This document shows positions 24,642 through 33,294 of a stretch of DNA of 35,677 nucleotides, in pieces. Every line of letters starts with the position of its first letter. The first letter of the stretch is position 1. The stretch comes from JARDZI01 sp041639705 (GTDB taxonomy: Bacteria > Bacillota > Clostridia > Clostridiales > Caloramatoraceae), in contig JBEQBT010000005.1 of assembly GCA_041639705.1 (NCBI GenBank), positions 1 to 35,677 on the forward strand, in the 5' to 3' direction. The notes under the pieces were generated by a model. That model had not been told where the DNA came from. It was given only the letters and a program-made list of their open reading frames with translations, and ran no database searches. Both the position numbers and the translations under genes were made by a program.

Positions 24642-25223
24642 CTAGTTCAAAATTTTCCATGCTTCCATCATTCTTTGTAGAGCTGTATAACATATTGCTA
24701 ATGTAAATAGGATTGCTATTATATTTATTTGACTATTAAACAACATCATAAGAGAAAAAAATATAAAACCTTCTGTTCTTTCAGCCAAACCTGGTTGATA
24801 ATAAAAGGATTTTTCACTATGTTTATCTGACAATGCACCAACTGTTAGAAATATTGTCATAGATATAACTATTGAGGATAATAATAGTACTAATAAAAAA
24901 CTATTTTTAGGAAATCTTATTGCAATTGCTATTACTATAGATATCTCCACTATCCTATCAAATGTTATATCAAGTATAGTTCCAAAGGAAGTTGTTGTTG
25001 TTTTTCTTGCTATAGTTCCATCTACTGCATCCAACAAGCCTGAAAGCCATAATACAATAACCCCAATTAAATTATATCCAAAATAAAAAACTATAGCTGA
25101 GATTATTCCCATAAAAAAAGCTGCAAAGGTTATAGTATTTGCTTTAAAACCAATTTTTAAAAATATATTTGCTACTATCTCAATTACAGGCTGTACAAAT
25201 TCCCTGCCCTTAGTATCTAACAT
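24642..25223 (-). CDS. CDP-alcohol phosphatidyltransferase family protein, YnjF-like
   Basis: A 193-residue membrane enzyme with about six TM segments. The CDP-alcohol phosphotransferase motif is visible as D65-x2-D68-G-T-I-A-R73...G81-x3-D85-x3-D89. All metal-binding aspartates are present, but I count seven residues between Arg and Gly where the textbook motif has eight. It would transfer a phosphatidyl or similar group from a CDP-linked lipid to an alcohol; the acceptor cannot be told. Next to the YnjB-like lipoprotein and a TVP38 protein, it matches YnjF of the E. coli ynj locus. A link to PgsA or PssA housekeeping roles is less likely given the context. Confidence 0.82.
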   Translation of the reverse strand: MLDTKGREFVQPVIEIVANIFLKIGFKANTITFAAFFMGIISAIVFYFGYNLIGVIVLWLSGLLDAVDGTIARKTTTTSFGTILDITFDRIVEISIVIAIAIRFPKNSFLLVLLLSSIVISMTIFLTVGALSDKHSEKSFYYQPGLAERTEGFIFFSLMMLFNSQINIIAILFTLAICYTALQRMMEAWKILN

Positions 25224-25245
25224 TAAGCTTCTTCCCCTTCTAAAA

Positions 25246-25920
25246 CTATTTTATATTTATTCCTCTTTTTCTTGCCATACCCTTTGGTATCAAGGATATA
25301 ATAAACAAAAGGATTCCTGCAATAGTAAATTTAATCAAAATATCCATAGAAATACCCTTAACAGCAATTTCTCCAGCCATATATGCATATATAAAAGCTC
25401 CAGGCATCATGCATATAAATGTCCAAAATATATAAGTTGAGATTTTTATGCTTGTAAGACCATATGCATAGTTTTGCAGGTTAAATGGAAATACTGGCAC
25501 TAATCTAGTTAATATTAAAAAACTAGAGCCATTTACCTTAAATCCTTTATCAATTCTTTCATACAATGTATTACTTCCAATCATCGACATTATAGTATCC
25601 TTCATAAAATACTTAGCTATTAAAAAAGATATGACAGCTCCACTGGTAGCTCCAATAAGAGCTAATGTTGATCCTAAAATAGGCCCATATACAATTCCTG
25701 CAACAATTGTAAGAATAGATCCTGGAAGCATAAATACACTAGCCAAAATGTATATAATTATATATATTAGGTACCCTATCGTCCCAAAACTTTTAAACCA
25801 CTGCTGCATTAATTTTATGTCCTTAAGCTTGTTAACTAAACCTAATTTGTATGCCAAAATAGCAACTGTAATTATTATTATAGTTGTTATAATAATCTTC
25901 AACTTTTTATTTATAAACAC
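25246..25920 (-). CDS. TVP38/TMEM64 family membrane protein (YdjX/YdjZ-like)
   Basis: A 224-residue integral membrane protein of the DedA/SNARE-associated superfamily. The conserved core ASVFMLPGSILTIVAGIVYGPILGSTLALIGATSGA is followed by a re-entrant-like stretch and RLVPVFPFNLQNYAYGLTSI. Starts at GTG behind AGGAGGG. Members are thought to move lipids or support membrane homeostasis, though the exact role of bacterial TVP38 proteins is not settled. In E. coli two such genes (ydjX, ydjZ) precede ynj; here a single one lies beside the phosphatidyltransferase, suggesting a joint lipid-related role. Confidence 0.85.
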   Translation of the reverse strand: MFINKKLKIIITTIIIITVAILAYKLGLVNKLKDIKLMQQWFKSFGTIGYLIYIIIYILASVFMLPGSILTIVAGIVYGPILGSTLALIGATSGAVISFLIAKYFMKDTIMSMIGSNTLYERIDKGFKVNGSSFLILTRLVPVFPFNLQNYAYGLTSIKISTYIFWTFICMMPGAFIYAYMAGEIAVKGISMDILIKFTIAGILLFIISLIPKGMARKRGINIK

Positions 25921-25938
25921 CTTGCCCTCCTATATTCA

Positions 25939-26706
25939 TTATTTTATTGTTTTCATAATTATTCTTTTTGATTTATATCTATTAGTCCAGGACTTTATAG
26001 GACTATCCAATATATCCTCCGGGCTTTTCGTATTTTTATATACCACAGGGCCAAAAATTAAATCCAATATATGGTAGGACTCTTTCCCTGTTTTATGCAT
26101 AGAAGAACGACAAGCTGCACAATATGTTACTATATAATCAGTGCTGAACTGATAAGCAACATTTTTGGCAATTCTAGCAGATAACTCTGGATTTACTGCA
26201 ACAACCATTCCACCCTGCCCACAGCACATAGTGTTTTCTCTAGAATTTTTTGATTCTACATATTTGTATCCAAGCTCTGTAAGTATCCACCTTATTCCAT
26301 CCTGAATGTCACAGTAATTTCTTGTTGTACAAGAGTCCTGTATGCTAAATACTACATCGCTATCCTTGGCTTTATTTCTAAATTCATCTGGAAGTCCGAT
26401 TTTAGGTATCAAAGTCCAAAGTGAAGTTGTTTTAATATCCTTACTTTTCTCCTTAAATATTAAAAAACAATTTTGACAAGCTGCTACTACTTCATCTACT
26501 CCTAAAAAATTTATATCATCCTTAAGAGCCTCATATTTTTTGTCAAATAAGGATTTTTGTCCCATTACCATTGTTGGCATACCACAGCACCTTTGAATTG
26601 CAGAAACATTTGTGAAATTTTGTTTAAGATAGTTTAATACATTTTTAATCCCTTCTGGGGAATAGGAGGATAAGCTGCAGCCTGGAATAAAAGCAATATC
26701 TTTCAT
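25939..26706 (-). CDS. HdrB-like protein with two CCG domains
   Basis: A 255-residue soluble protein resembling heterodisulfide reductase subunit B and other CCG (cysteine-rich) proteins. Two copies of the C...CCG...C-x-x-C pattern are seen: FIPGCSLSS, QRCCGMPT and ACQNC in the first half; QDSCTTRNYC, MCCGQGGM and YCAACRSS in the second. In HdrB such motifs bind unusual 4Fe-4S clusters that reduce disulfides or similar sulfur substrates. It overlaps the HdrC-like gene by four bases (ATGA), so the two form a pair. In this operon it sits with a sulfurtransferase, so a persulfide or disulfide substrate is attractive but inferred. Methanogen-type CoM-S-S-CoB chemistry is not implied. Confidence 0.85.
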   Translation of the reverse strand: MKDIAFIPGCSLSSYSPEGIKNVLNYLKQNFTNVSAIQRCCGMPTMVMGQKSLFDKKYEALKDDINFLGVDEVVAACQNCFLIFKEKSKDIKTTSLWTLIPKIGLPDEFRNKAKDSDVVFSIQDSCTTRNYCDIQDGIRWILTELGYKYVESKNSRENTMCCGQGGMVVAVNPELSARIAKNVAYQFSTDYIVTYCAACRSSMHKTGKESYHILDLIFGPVVYKNTKSPEDILDSPIKSWTNRYKSKRIIMKTIK

Positions 26707-27083
26707 TTACTTTTCCTCCTTGTAGTAAATATATTCATTAATCCTAGTCCAAGCAATTGATGCACATACACAGCTCTATGTGACTTCAATGGAGATTTTC
26801 CTCCATTGGACCTTATTATAGACTCTCGCATACCCATAAAGGCTTTAGGCATTTCAAGATTCATAGGACAAATCATAGTACACCTATTACATAAAGTGCA
26901 GGAATATGGAATTATAGGATCTATTTCTCCATCCCTTAAAAAGCCCTGGAATATATCCTGTGGGCATTCTCCAAATTCATTCATCATTACACATTCTCTC
27001 ATACATTTTTTACAGCTATTACAGCTGTTAACTATCTCTTTAGATATATCTAATGTTTCTTCACTATAATCAGACTTTTTCAT
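26703..27083 (-). CDS. HdrC-like 4Fe-4S dicluster protein
   Basis: A small (126-residue) iron-sulfur protein. Two cluster motifs are clear: CNSCKKCMRECVMMNEFGECP and CTLCNRCTMICPMNLEMP. The spacing and the GMRESIIR helix that follows match heterodisulfide reductase subunit C. It should feed electrons to the HdrB-like protein with which it overlaps by four bases. No membrane segment is present. Start ATG follows AGGAGGAATTA. It takes the place held in the E. coli locus by the ferredoxin-like gene ydjY, as I recall it. Confidence 0.85.
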   Translation of the reverse strand: MKKSDYSEETLDISKEIVNSCNSCKKCMRECVMMNEFGECPQDIFQGFLRDGEIDPIIPYSCTLCNRCTMICPMNLEMPKAFMGMRESIIRSNGGKSPLKSHRAVYVHQLLGLGLMNIFTTRRKSK

Positions 27084-27103
27084 TTAATTCCTCCTGGGCT
27101 ATT

Positions 27104-27529
27104 TTACAAATCAATATTTTCATAAGCCATAAATGCTTTTATATATTGTAAAACTATTATTACAAAAAAAGCTATTAAGAAAAAGTAGTTTGCAAGCAAT
27201 TTTTCAAAAGCATTTATAAAAGCCAAAAGAATAATTATTAAATTCATTACTATACTACAAATTAGAGATTTTACGAAAGCAAAATAAATTTTTTTATTAA
27301 AATTATAAATTAGAAGTACTATGCACAATACTAATCCTAAAATAATTATAGCTTTATATATATATATATGCTCTGGTGAGAACATTCCTTCAGAAAAAAT
27401 TTTCTTTTTAAAGACCAAGTATCTCATAACTCCCATTTTTTTATTTGATAAATATTGAAGAAGAAATGGTGGAATCAATATGAGAACCTGAACAATACTC
27501 AATATAATTTTTATTATTGGATTTTTCAT
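27104..27529 (-). CDS. Small hypothetical membrane protein, four TM segments
   Basis: A 141-residue protein with hydrophobic stretches at about 5-28, 60-80, 88-108 and 113-133 and a basic cytoplasmic-looking loop between the first two. I recognise no family. It starts with ATG behind AAGGTGATGCTAT and lies 20 bases before the HdrC-like gene, so it belongs to that transcription unit. A membrane anchor or electron-input partner for the HdrBC-like pair is possible, but the sequence shows no haem- or quinone-binding signature that I can identify. Confidence 0.65.
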   Translation of the reverse strand: MKNPIIKIILSIVQVLILIPPFLLQYLSNKKMGVMRYLVFKKKIFSEGMFSPEHIYIYKAIIILGLVLCIVLLIYNFNKKIYFAFVKSLICSIVMNLIIILLAFINAFEKLLANYFFLIAFFVIIVLQYIKAFMAYENIDL

Positions 27530-27579
27530 ATAGCATCACCTTACTTTTTTATAATAAACCTATTATTCCATATGCAAAG

Positions 27580-27616
27580 TACAAAAAGGGCATATCATTA
27601 ATATGCCCTTTTTGTA
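27580..27616. terminator. Terminator after the sulfurtransferase gene
   Basis: Arms TACAAAAAGGGCATAT (27580-27595) and its complement (27601-27616) form a perfect 16-bp stem with a 5-base loop; on the minus strand CTTTGCATATG follows the A/U-rich base. It begins four bases past the sulfurtransferase stop. Transcription of the following genes must read through it or begin in the 50 bases after it. Confidence 0.8.
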
Positions 27617-27619
27617 TTA

Positions 27620-29020
27620 TTATTGTTTATTTACTGGTTCGCCAGTTTCTATCGGATTTGCTGGATTTCCTGTGTTTCCACTCCATTCATTCCAGCCACC
27701 ATCATAAAGGGATATATTTTTCACTCCCATTACATCTGCATAAATCAACACTTCTGCAGCTCTCCATCCTGTTCCACAGAAGAAGGCTAATCTTTGATCT
27801 GGAGTAATTCCCCATTCCTTCCACATAGCAATTATCTCATCCTTATTACGCATTGTGTTGTCAACATTTCTATAGTCATTTAAATTGCTGCTGTCTGTTC
27901 CTGAATGTCCCCAAACTGCCCCTGCTGGACGTCCCTTTGGCGTTATATAATCATATCCTGAGGTCTTTCCTATAAACTCATCCCAGCTTCTTACATCAAC
28001 TAATCTGCTTCCAATCTTGTCTGCTAAAATTTCCTTAGCTTCGGGCAAATCAATAATATATCCCTTATAAACAGGAACTGTTGCACCAAAGGAAGCTACA
28101 GGCACCTTTGGATTTGAAGTTTTCTCCATTTCATATCCTGCACTTCGCCATTTTGCTGTTCCACCATTCAGTACTCTAACGTCCTTTACCCCCATATATT
28201 TTAATATAGCTGCTACTCTGTAAGCTGGCATTCCATCTGCCCCATATAATACTACAGTTGTCTCAGTTGTTATACCGTTATTTTCAGCAAATTTTTGAAG
28301 TCTGTCATCGGAAAGACGATTCCAAAGTGGTCCTTCTTCTATTTCATCTGTATTTATATGAACTGCACCTTTTATATGTCCTACACTTAAATAATCCGGT
28401 GATTGTGTTTCATCTCCCCAGCTTACTTCAAATATCTTATACTCCTTACTAAAATATGTTTCTGGATTCTTACCATCAATTAAATCCTTAACCCATGATG
28501 CTGGTACTATCATTTGATAGTTCTCATATGCTTCCATTGGAAGACTTTCATCCTCTATCCATTTCTTAACATCATATTTATATAGTTTCTTATATCCCTT
28601 TTGTAATAAATAATCTATAACTTCATTTGCATCTTTTCCATTTGTATCATAAAGCACTACATTTTTTTCCTGAGTTATTCCCTTTACCTTTAAAGCTTCA
28701 TCCAACCTAGCTTCCTTATTTTTATCCTCAACCTTTAGCCAGGCTGCTGAAAAATCTGTTGCACCCTTAATATGTCCACCTCTTTTTACATCATCAAGCT
28801 TCCATCCATTATAGGCATCATTTTCTCTTGTATCTACAGCAATCCAGTCACTTTGACCTAGTTTTTCCTGTAAATCCTTAGTACTTAATACTGTAATTCC
28901 CGATTCATCTTTTTTTGTTGCATCCTCACTTACATTTTTATTTCCTGAACATCGAACAAAAGACAGTGCAATAATACCTGCAATAAGGGTTATAATTATG
29001 ACTTTAGTTATTCTTTTCAT
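27620..29020 (-). CDS. ynjE: Three-domain rhodanese sulfurtransferase lipoprotein, YnjE-like
   Basis: A 466-residue exported sulfurtransferase. The ATG at 29020 follows GGAAGGGGGGATTAG; an upstream in-frame start lacks a site. The signal peptide ends near ALSFVRC24; Arg before Cys is not a classical lipobox, so lipidation is likely but unsure. Three rhodanese domains follow. The first two have lost the active Cys (VLYDTNGKDA and VLYGADGMPA), while the third keeps the loop C415-G-T-G-W-R-A. This one-active-of-three pattern matches my recollection of E. coli YnjE, which has been linked to sulfur transfer and molybdenum cofactor biosynthesis. It heads the ynj-like gene group behind a good promoter, but a terminator follows it. 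Confidence 0.85.
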   Translation of the reverse strand: MKRITKVIIITLIAGIIALSFVRCSGNKNVSEDATKKDESGITVLSTKDLQEKLGQSDWIAVDTRENDAYNGWKLDDVKRGGHIKGATDFSAAWLKVEDKNKEARLDEALKVKGITQEKNVVLYDTNGKDANEVIDYLLQKGYKKLYKYDVKKWIEDESLPMEAYENYQMIVPASWVKDLIDGKNPETYFSKEYKIFEVSWGDETQSPDYLSVGHIKGAVHINTDEIEEGPLWNRLSDDRLQKFAENNGITTETTVVLYGADGMPAYRVAAILKYMGVKDVRVLNGGTAKWRSAGYEMEKTSNPKVPVASFGATVPVYKGYIIDLPEAKEILADKIGSRLVDVRSWDEFIGKTSGYDYITPKGRPAGAVWGHSGTDSSNLNDYRNVDNTMRNKDEIIAMWKEWGITPDQRLAFFCGTGWRAAEVLIYADVMGVKNISLYDGGWNEWSGNTGNPANPIETGEPVNKQ

Positions 29021-29042
29021 GCTAATCCCCCCTTCCGTGAAA

Positions 29043-29071
29043 ATTTTAACATAAAAAGGAGTAACACTCAA
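29043..29071 (-). promoter_or_regulatory. Promoter for the sulfurtransferase gene
   Basis: Minus strand: -35 TTGAGT (29066-29071), 17-base spacer, extended -10 TGTTAAAAT with TAAAAT at 29043-29048. The start falls near 29036, giving a leader of about 16 bases that includes the ribosome site. Confidence 0.7.
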
Positions 29072-29128
29072 ATAGATATTTTGAATAAATATTTCATTTG
29101 TTATTCGAATATTTTATAATGCATAAAA

Positions 29129-29184
29129 ATGCCAGACTTGTGACAGTGACAAAGTTAATTTTGTCACTGTCACAAGCCTGGCAT
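29129..29184. repeat. REP-like 56-base hairpin, copy 2
   Basis: Arms 29129-29153 and 29160-29184 (ATGCCAGACTTGTGACAGTG...) form a 25-bp stem with one G-T pair and a 6-base loop. It shares the TGCCAGRCTYGTGACA...GTGAC core with copy 1 at 21025-21080 and has the same length. It starts 13 bases after the xylH stop, so it probably ends or stabilises the xyl transcript. Confidence 0.85.
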
Positions 29185-29196
29185 CTATATCTTTTT

Positions 29197-30372
29197 TTAC
29201 TTCCTCTGATTACGAGTCTTAACGTCAAATATTACAGCAGCTACAAGTACTGCGCCTCTAATTATATATTGATAGGAAATTCCGACACCCATAAGATTCA
29301 TTCCATTTATTAAGGATGCCATAACCAGTGCTCCAATTATTGAGCCAGTTACCTTTCCTACTCCGCCGGCTGAAGATACACCACCTACATATGCAGCAGC
29401 TATTGCGTCCAACTCAAAAGCCGTTCCTGCAGTAGTTGTGGCCGACTGAAGACGTGCAGTAAATAAAATTCCAGAAAGAGCAGCCATCATACTCATTGAT
29501 GCAAAAACTATATAGGTTACCTTGTTCACATTAATACCACTAAGCTTGGCTGCCTCAGGATTTCCTCCAACTGCATAAATATGCCTGCCAAGTACAGTTT
29601 TCGTAGTAATGAAGCTATATATTGCAACTACAACTATAACTATAATAATTGTCCATGAAAGACCGTTATATCCAGCTAATATCCAAGTTATATATGCTAT
29701 AATCAATGAAACGAAAATTAATTTAAAAATAAATATATTAACAGACAGGGTTTCAAAGTTATACTTGAGTTTGTTTTTTCTAGCATTTATCGCACTCAAA
29801 ATGTATAATCCAATAGCTACAATTCCTAATATAAGTGTTAAAAAATGAACTCCAGGAATTTTTAATATATCAGGAATATAGCTATTTCCAATGTCATTAA
29901 ATGTCCTGTTAGAAATTACAATTGTACCAGAACCCTCAGTTACCAAAAGCAGTGCACCTCTGAAAACAAGCATGCCGGCAAGGGTTACAACAAAGGAAGG
30001 TATTCCCATCTTTGCTACTAGGAAACCGTTAGCAATTCCTATCACAGTACCTAATGCTAAAACAATCAAAATAGCAATAATTACAGGCAATCCAAGCCTT
30101 GTTAACAAAATTGCTGCCACTGCTCCTAAGAATCCCGCAACAAAGCCTACTGATAAATCTATATGTCTTATTACAAGAATCAGTGTCATTCCCACTGCAA
30201 GCACTGCAATGTAACCTGTTTGATTAATCAGGTTGCTTATATTTCTAGATGAAAGGAATAAGCCACCAGTAGCAAATGTGAAAATTAACATAATAGCAAC
30301 GAGGGCTATATACATTCCATACTCACGAATATTTTGTTTTATTAAATGTTTAATTTCTTGATAAAATCCCAT
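29197..30372 (-). CDS. xylH: Xylose ABC transporter permease
   Basis: A 391-residue permease of the CUT2 sugar importer family (XylH/RbsC/MglC). About ten TM segments are seen, with the family signature region AVGGNPEAAKLSGINVNKVTYIVFA and later AIAAAYVGGVSSAGGVGKVTGSIIGAL. Its length near 390, with an inserted loop around ARKNKLKYNFETLSVN, is that of XylH rather than the shorter ribose permease. It starts behind AGGAGGCTTTATT, 11 bases after xylG, and is the last gene of the xylFGH operon. D-xylose is the expected substrate from the binding protein and the XylFII-type sensor; another pentose cannot be ruled out. Confidence 0.88.
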   Translation of the reverse strand: MGFYQEIKHLIKQNIREYGMYIALVAIMLIFTFATGGLFLSSRNISNLINQTGYIAVLAVGMTLILVIRHIDLSVGFVAGFLGAVAAILLTRLGLPVIIAILIVLALGTVIGIANGFLVAKMGIPSFVVTLAGMLVFRGALLLVTEGSGTIVISNRTFNDIGNSYIPDILKIPGVHFLTLILGIVAIGLYILSAINARKNKLKYNFETLSVNIFIFKLIFVSLIIAYITWILAGYNGLSWTIIIVIVVVAIYSFITTKTVLGRHIYAVGGNPEAAKLSGINVNKVTYIVFASMSMMAALSGILFTARLQSATTTAGTAFELDAIAAAYVGGVSSAGGVGKVTGSIIGALVMASLINGMNLMGVGISYQYIIRGAVLVAAVIFDVKTRNQRK

Positions 30373-30383
30373 AATAAAGCCTC

Positions 30384-31904
30384 CTAATCAGTTGCCAGTT
30401 TCATAATTTTTTCCTGTGTTGCCTCTGCTTGAGAAAGTTCACCTACCATTCTCCCTCCAGACATTACATATATTCTGTCACTCATTCCAAGTATTTCTGG
30501 CAGTTCAGAGGAAATCATTATAATGCTCATACCTTGATATACAAGCTCATTCATTATTGTATATATTTCAAATTTTGCTCCAACGTCAATTCCTCTTGTA
30601 GGTTCATCTAAAATAAGTACCTTTGGTTTTACAAACAACCATTTTCCTAGTGAAACCTTTTGTTGATTACCACCGCTTAAATTGCCTACCTTCTGCTCTA
30701 CACTAGGAGCTTTAATATTTAAAGAATCTTTATATTCATTTGTAACCTTTATTTCTTCATTTTTATTTAATATGCTATTAGTAGATAGTTCTTTTAAATT
30801 AGCAATAGTTATATTTGATTTAATATCATCAATAAGTATTAATCCATTTCCCTTCCTATCCTCTGTAACATAGGAAATTCCTGCCTTTATTGCATCATTG
30901 GGATTGTGAAGGGCATGCTTCTTACCTTCCACATACAAATCACCCTTAATGTCATAATTACTTGCATTGCCGAAAATACTATGTGCAAGCTCTGTTCTTC
31001 CTGCCCCCATAAGTCCTGCAATCCCTATAATTTCGCCTTTTCTGACATTAAACTCAACATTCTTTAATATTTCTCTTCCAACACTAGGATTATACGCACT
31101 CCAACCCTTTATCTCAAGTATCTTTTCCTTTACTTCCTTTTTTGTCCTCTTAGGATAAATATCGTTAATTTCGCGGCCAACCATATCCTTAATAATTTTA
31201 CCCTCAGAAATCATTTCTTTGGAGGTATCTATAGTACTAATAGTTTTTCCATCTCGAAGTACTGTTACAGAGTCTGCAATTGCTATAACTTCCTTAAGTT
31301 TATGAGAAATTAAAATACAAGTCACACCCTGGTTCTTAATTTCTCTTAATAGCTCTAACAGATTTTCACTATCATTCTCATTAAGAGCTGCTGTAGGCTC
31401 ATCAAGTATAAGAAGACTTATATTCTTACTTAATGCTTTGGCTATCTCTACCAGCTGCTGTCTACCAACACCTAAATCCTTTACCTTAGTGGTAGGATTA
31501 ATATTAAGCTTTACTTTCTCAACCATTTCAGTTGCTTTATTAATTGTTTCATTCCAGTCAATTAATCTACCCTTTTTTATTTCATGTCCTAAAAATATAT
31601 TCTCATAAACAGTCATCTCAGGGACAAGTGCCAGCTCTTGATATATAGTTGCAATACCTACTTTTTCGCTGTCTCTTATACTAGAAAATTTCTGTATTTC
31701 TCCGTTAAAAATAATGTCTCCTGCATATTCACCATTTGGATAAACTCCACTAAGTATTTTCATAAGTGTAGATTTACCAGAGCCATTTTCTCCTACAAGG
31801 CAATGAATTTCTCCGCTTTTAACTTGAAAATTAACATTATCTAAAGCCTTAACTCCTGGAAATAATTTGGTGATATTTTTCATTTCTAATATATATTTAC
31901 TCAT
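30384..31904 (-). CDS. xylG: Xylose ABC transporter, tandem ATP-binding protein
   Basis: A 506-residue CUT2-type ATPase with two nucleotide-binding halves. The first has Walker A GENGSGKST, signature LGVGRQQLVEIAKAL and Walker B LLILDEPTAAL. The second has the usual altered Walker A GLMGAGRTE, signature LSGGNQQKVSLGKWL and VLILDEPTRGID. Such degenerate second sites are normal in XylG, MglA and RbsA. It energises sugar uptake with XylF and XylH. It follows xylF after 124 bases containing a hairpin that probably lowers its expression relative to the binding protein. ATG start with GAGGAGCG upstream. Confidence 0.9.
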   Translation of the reverse strand: MSKYILEMKNITKLFPGVKALDNVNFQVKSGEIHCLVGENGSGKSTLMKILSGVYPNGEYAGDIIFNGEIQKFSSIRDSEKVGIATIYQELALVPEMTVYENIFLGHEIKKGRLIDWNETINKATEMVEKVKLNINPTTKVKDLGVGRQQLVEIAKALSKNISLLILDEPTAALNENDSENLLELLREIKNQGVTCILISHKLKEVIAIADSVTVLRDGKTISTIDTSKEMISEGKIIKDMVGREINDIYPKRTKKEVKEKILEIKGWSAYNPSVGREILKNVEFNVRKGEIIGIAGLMGAGRTELAHSIFGNASNYDIKGDLYVEGKKHALHNPNDAIKAGISYVTEDRKGNGLILIDDIKSNITIANLKELSTNSILNKNEEIKVTNEYKDSLNIKAPSVEQKVGNLSGGNQQKVSLGKWLFVKPKVLILDEPTRGIDVGAKFEIYTIMNELVYQGMSIIMISSELPEILGMSDRIYVMSGGRMVGELSQAEATQEKIMKLATD

Positions 31905-31970
31905 AGTAAAGATCGCTCCTCAATAAGACATTCATGAATTTATTGTGAAATCAATTGTATATTATACAAA

Positions 31971-32005
31971 TGAATAGTGATAGAATAAACTACCACTATC
32001 CATTC
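31971..32005 (-). promoter_or_regulatory. Hairpin between xylF and xylG
   Basis: On the minus strand TGAATGGATAGTGGTAG pairs imperfectly with CTATCACTATTCA around a short AT loop, and TTTGTATAAT follows. Position directly after the binding-protein gene is typical for a partial terminator or 3' stabiliser that keeps XylF in excess over XylGH. Confidence 0.55.
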
Positions 32006-32028
32006 ATTGAAAGTCCTAATTAGTACTC

Positions 32029-33120
32029 TTACTTAAGTCCAGTAAAATCTCCTGCTGGATAATAGCCTGAATCGATTAATGAAGCTTTTACATTTTCTTG
32101 ATTAACAACAATTACTTCTGTCTGCTTAGCTTTTACATCAATCTTGCCATTATTGTAGGATCCTGTTGTTTCTGGTGTCTTACCATCTAATATGGAAATT
32201 GCCATATTGATTGAATCCTTAACAATAGTTCTAACATCCTTAAATACAGTCATAGACTGTTTTCCATCAATTATATATTGAACTGAAGCCTTCTCAGCGT
32301 CCTGACCAGTTACCTTATAGCTTGTAACAGCACTATCTGCCTTAAATGCATCTGCAATAGCACGTGCTGTTCCATCATTTGGAGCTAAAATAAATACATT
32401 TCCCTTATCAGCAGCAGTTGCATTTGTTAAGTGAGCCTCTGCCTTGTTCTTAGCTTCATTGAAATCCCAGTTTGTAGTTATTTGTCCAATTATCTTACCC
32501 ATTTCTTCACGTGAAAGCTTTGCTTTTCCCTGTAATGCAACAGCTTCACTTGAATTCTTAATAACAAATGTTCCATCTGCAATCTTTGGCTGTAATACAT
32601 TCCATGCACCTTCAAAGAATAGGAAAGCGTTGTTATCTGAAGCTGCACCGGCATATAAGTATAATGGATTGCCTGTACCAGTTGCTTGATCAACAAGATA
32701 TTTTGCCTGTGCTTCACCTACAGCTACGCTGTCAAAGGTTACATAGTAGTCAACTGCGTCGGTATTGGTAATCAATCTGTCATAGGAAATTACCTTTATA
32801 CCCTCTTTTTTTGCTGCTTCAGCTGCTGCTGCTGCTGCTGCACCATCCTGTGGAGTGATTATTAATACTTTTATGCCCCTTGCAATCAAAGCATCAACAT
32901 TTTCCTTTTCCTTAGCTGATGAACCCTGGCTAAACAGTATTTCTACAGAGTATTTACTGTCCTTAAGTGCATCCTTAAATCTTGCCTCATCCTGAACCCA
33001 TCTTGGCTCGTCCTTTGTTGGCAATACTATACCAATACTTACATTTCCAGCTTTCTTACTGCATGCGGCAAGTCCTAAAACTACTAAAACCAATACTAAC
33101 AAAGTAATAATTTTTTTCAT
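32029..33120 (-). CDS. xylF: Xylose-binding lipoprotein
   Basis: A 363-residue sugar-binding lipoprotein. The signal peptide ends at lipobox LGLAAC with Cys20. The mature protein opens with VSIGIVLPTKDEPRWVQDEARF, and then has ALIARGIKVLIITPQDG, ISYDRLITNTDAVDYYVTFDS and VTGQDAEKASVQYII, the layout of XylF/ChvE-type periplasmic binding proteins (the RW and YDRL sugar-binding positions are visible). A run of seven alanines encoded by GCT/GCA repeats lies in the helix after ITPQDG. Strong site AAAAAAAGGGGGGTAAAAA. It has its own promoter and follows a terminator that closes the sensor operon. Confidence 0.9.
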   Translation of the reverse strand: MKKIITLLVLVLVVLGLAACSKKAGNVSIGIVLPTKDEPRWVQDEARFKDALKDSKYSVEILFSQGSSAKEKENVDALIARGIKVLIITPQDGAAAAAAAEAAKKEGIKVISYDRLITNTDAVDYYVTFDSVAVGEAQAKYLVDQATGTGNPLYLYAGAASDNNAFLFFEGAWNVLQPKIADGTFVIKNSSEAVALQGKAKLSREEMGKIIGQITTNWDFNEAKNKAEAHLTNATAADKGNVFILAPNDGTARAIADAFKADSAVTSYKVTGQDAEKASVQYIIDGKQSMTVFKDVRTIVKDSINMAISILDGKTPETTGSYNNGKIDVKAKQTEVIVVNQENVKASLIDSGYYPAGDFTGLK

Positions 33121-33189
33121 TTTTTACCCCCCTTTTTTTGTTGTGCTAAAATATGCTTTAACTATTTTGCTACACAACTTGTAATAATA

Positions 33190-33218
33190 ATGATATATTT
33201 AAATTATTAGCTTGTCAC
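33190..33218 (-). promoter_or_regulatory. Promoter of xylFGH
   Basis: Minus strand: -35 GTGACA (33213-33218), 17-base spacer, -10 TATCAT (33190-33195), each one base off consensus. The start falls near 33184, about 64 bases before the xylF ATG. The AT-rich stretch just upstream is where the YesN-type regulator would be expected to bind. Confidence 0.6.
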
Positions 33219-33294
33219 TGTAGCATTTTATTGAGTTTTAGGATTAATTAGCTATATTATTAATTTAAATAATCAACCAGTAATATTTTACAGT

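Noticed and set aside
32820..32845. GCT/GCA trinucleotide run as a microsatellite or CRISPR-like feature
   Set aside because: It encodes the alanine stretch in a surface helix of XylF and is short; no spacer-repeat structure is present.
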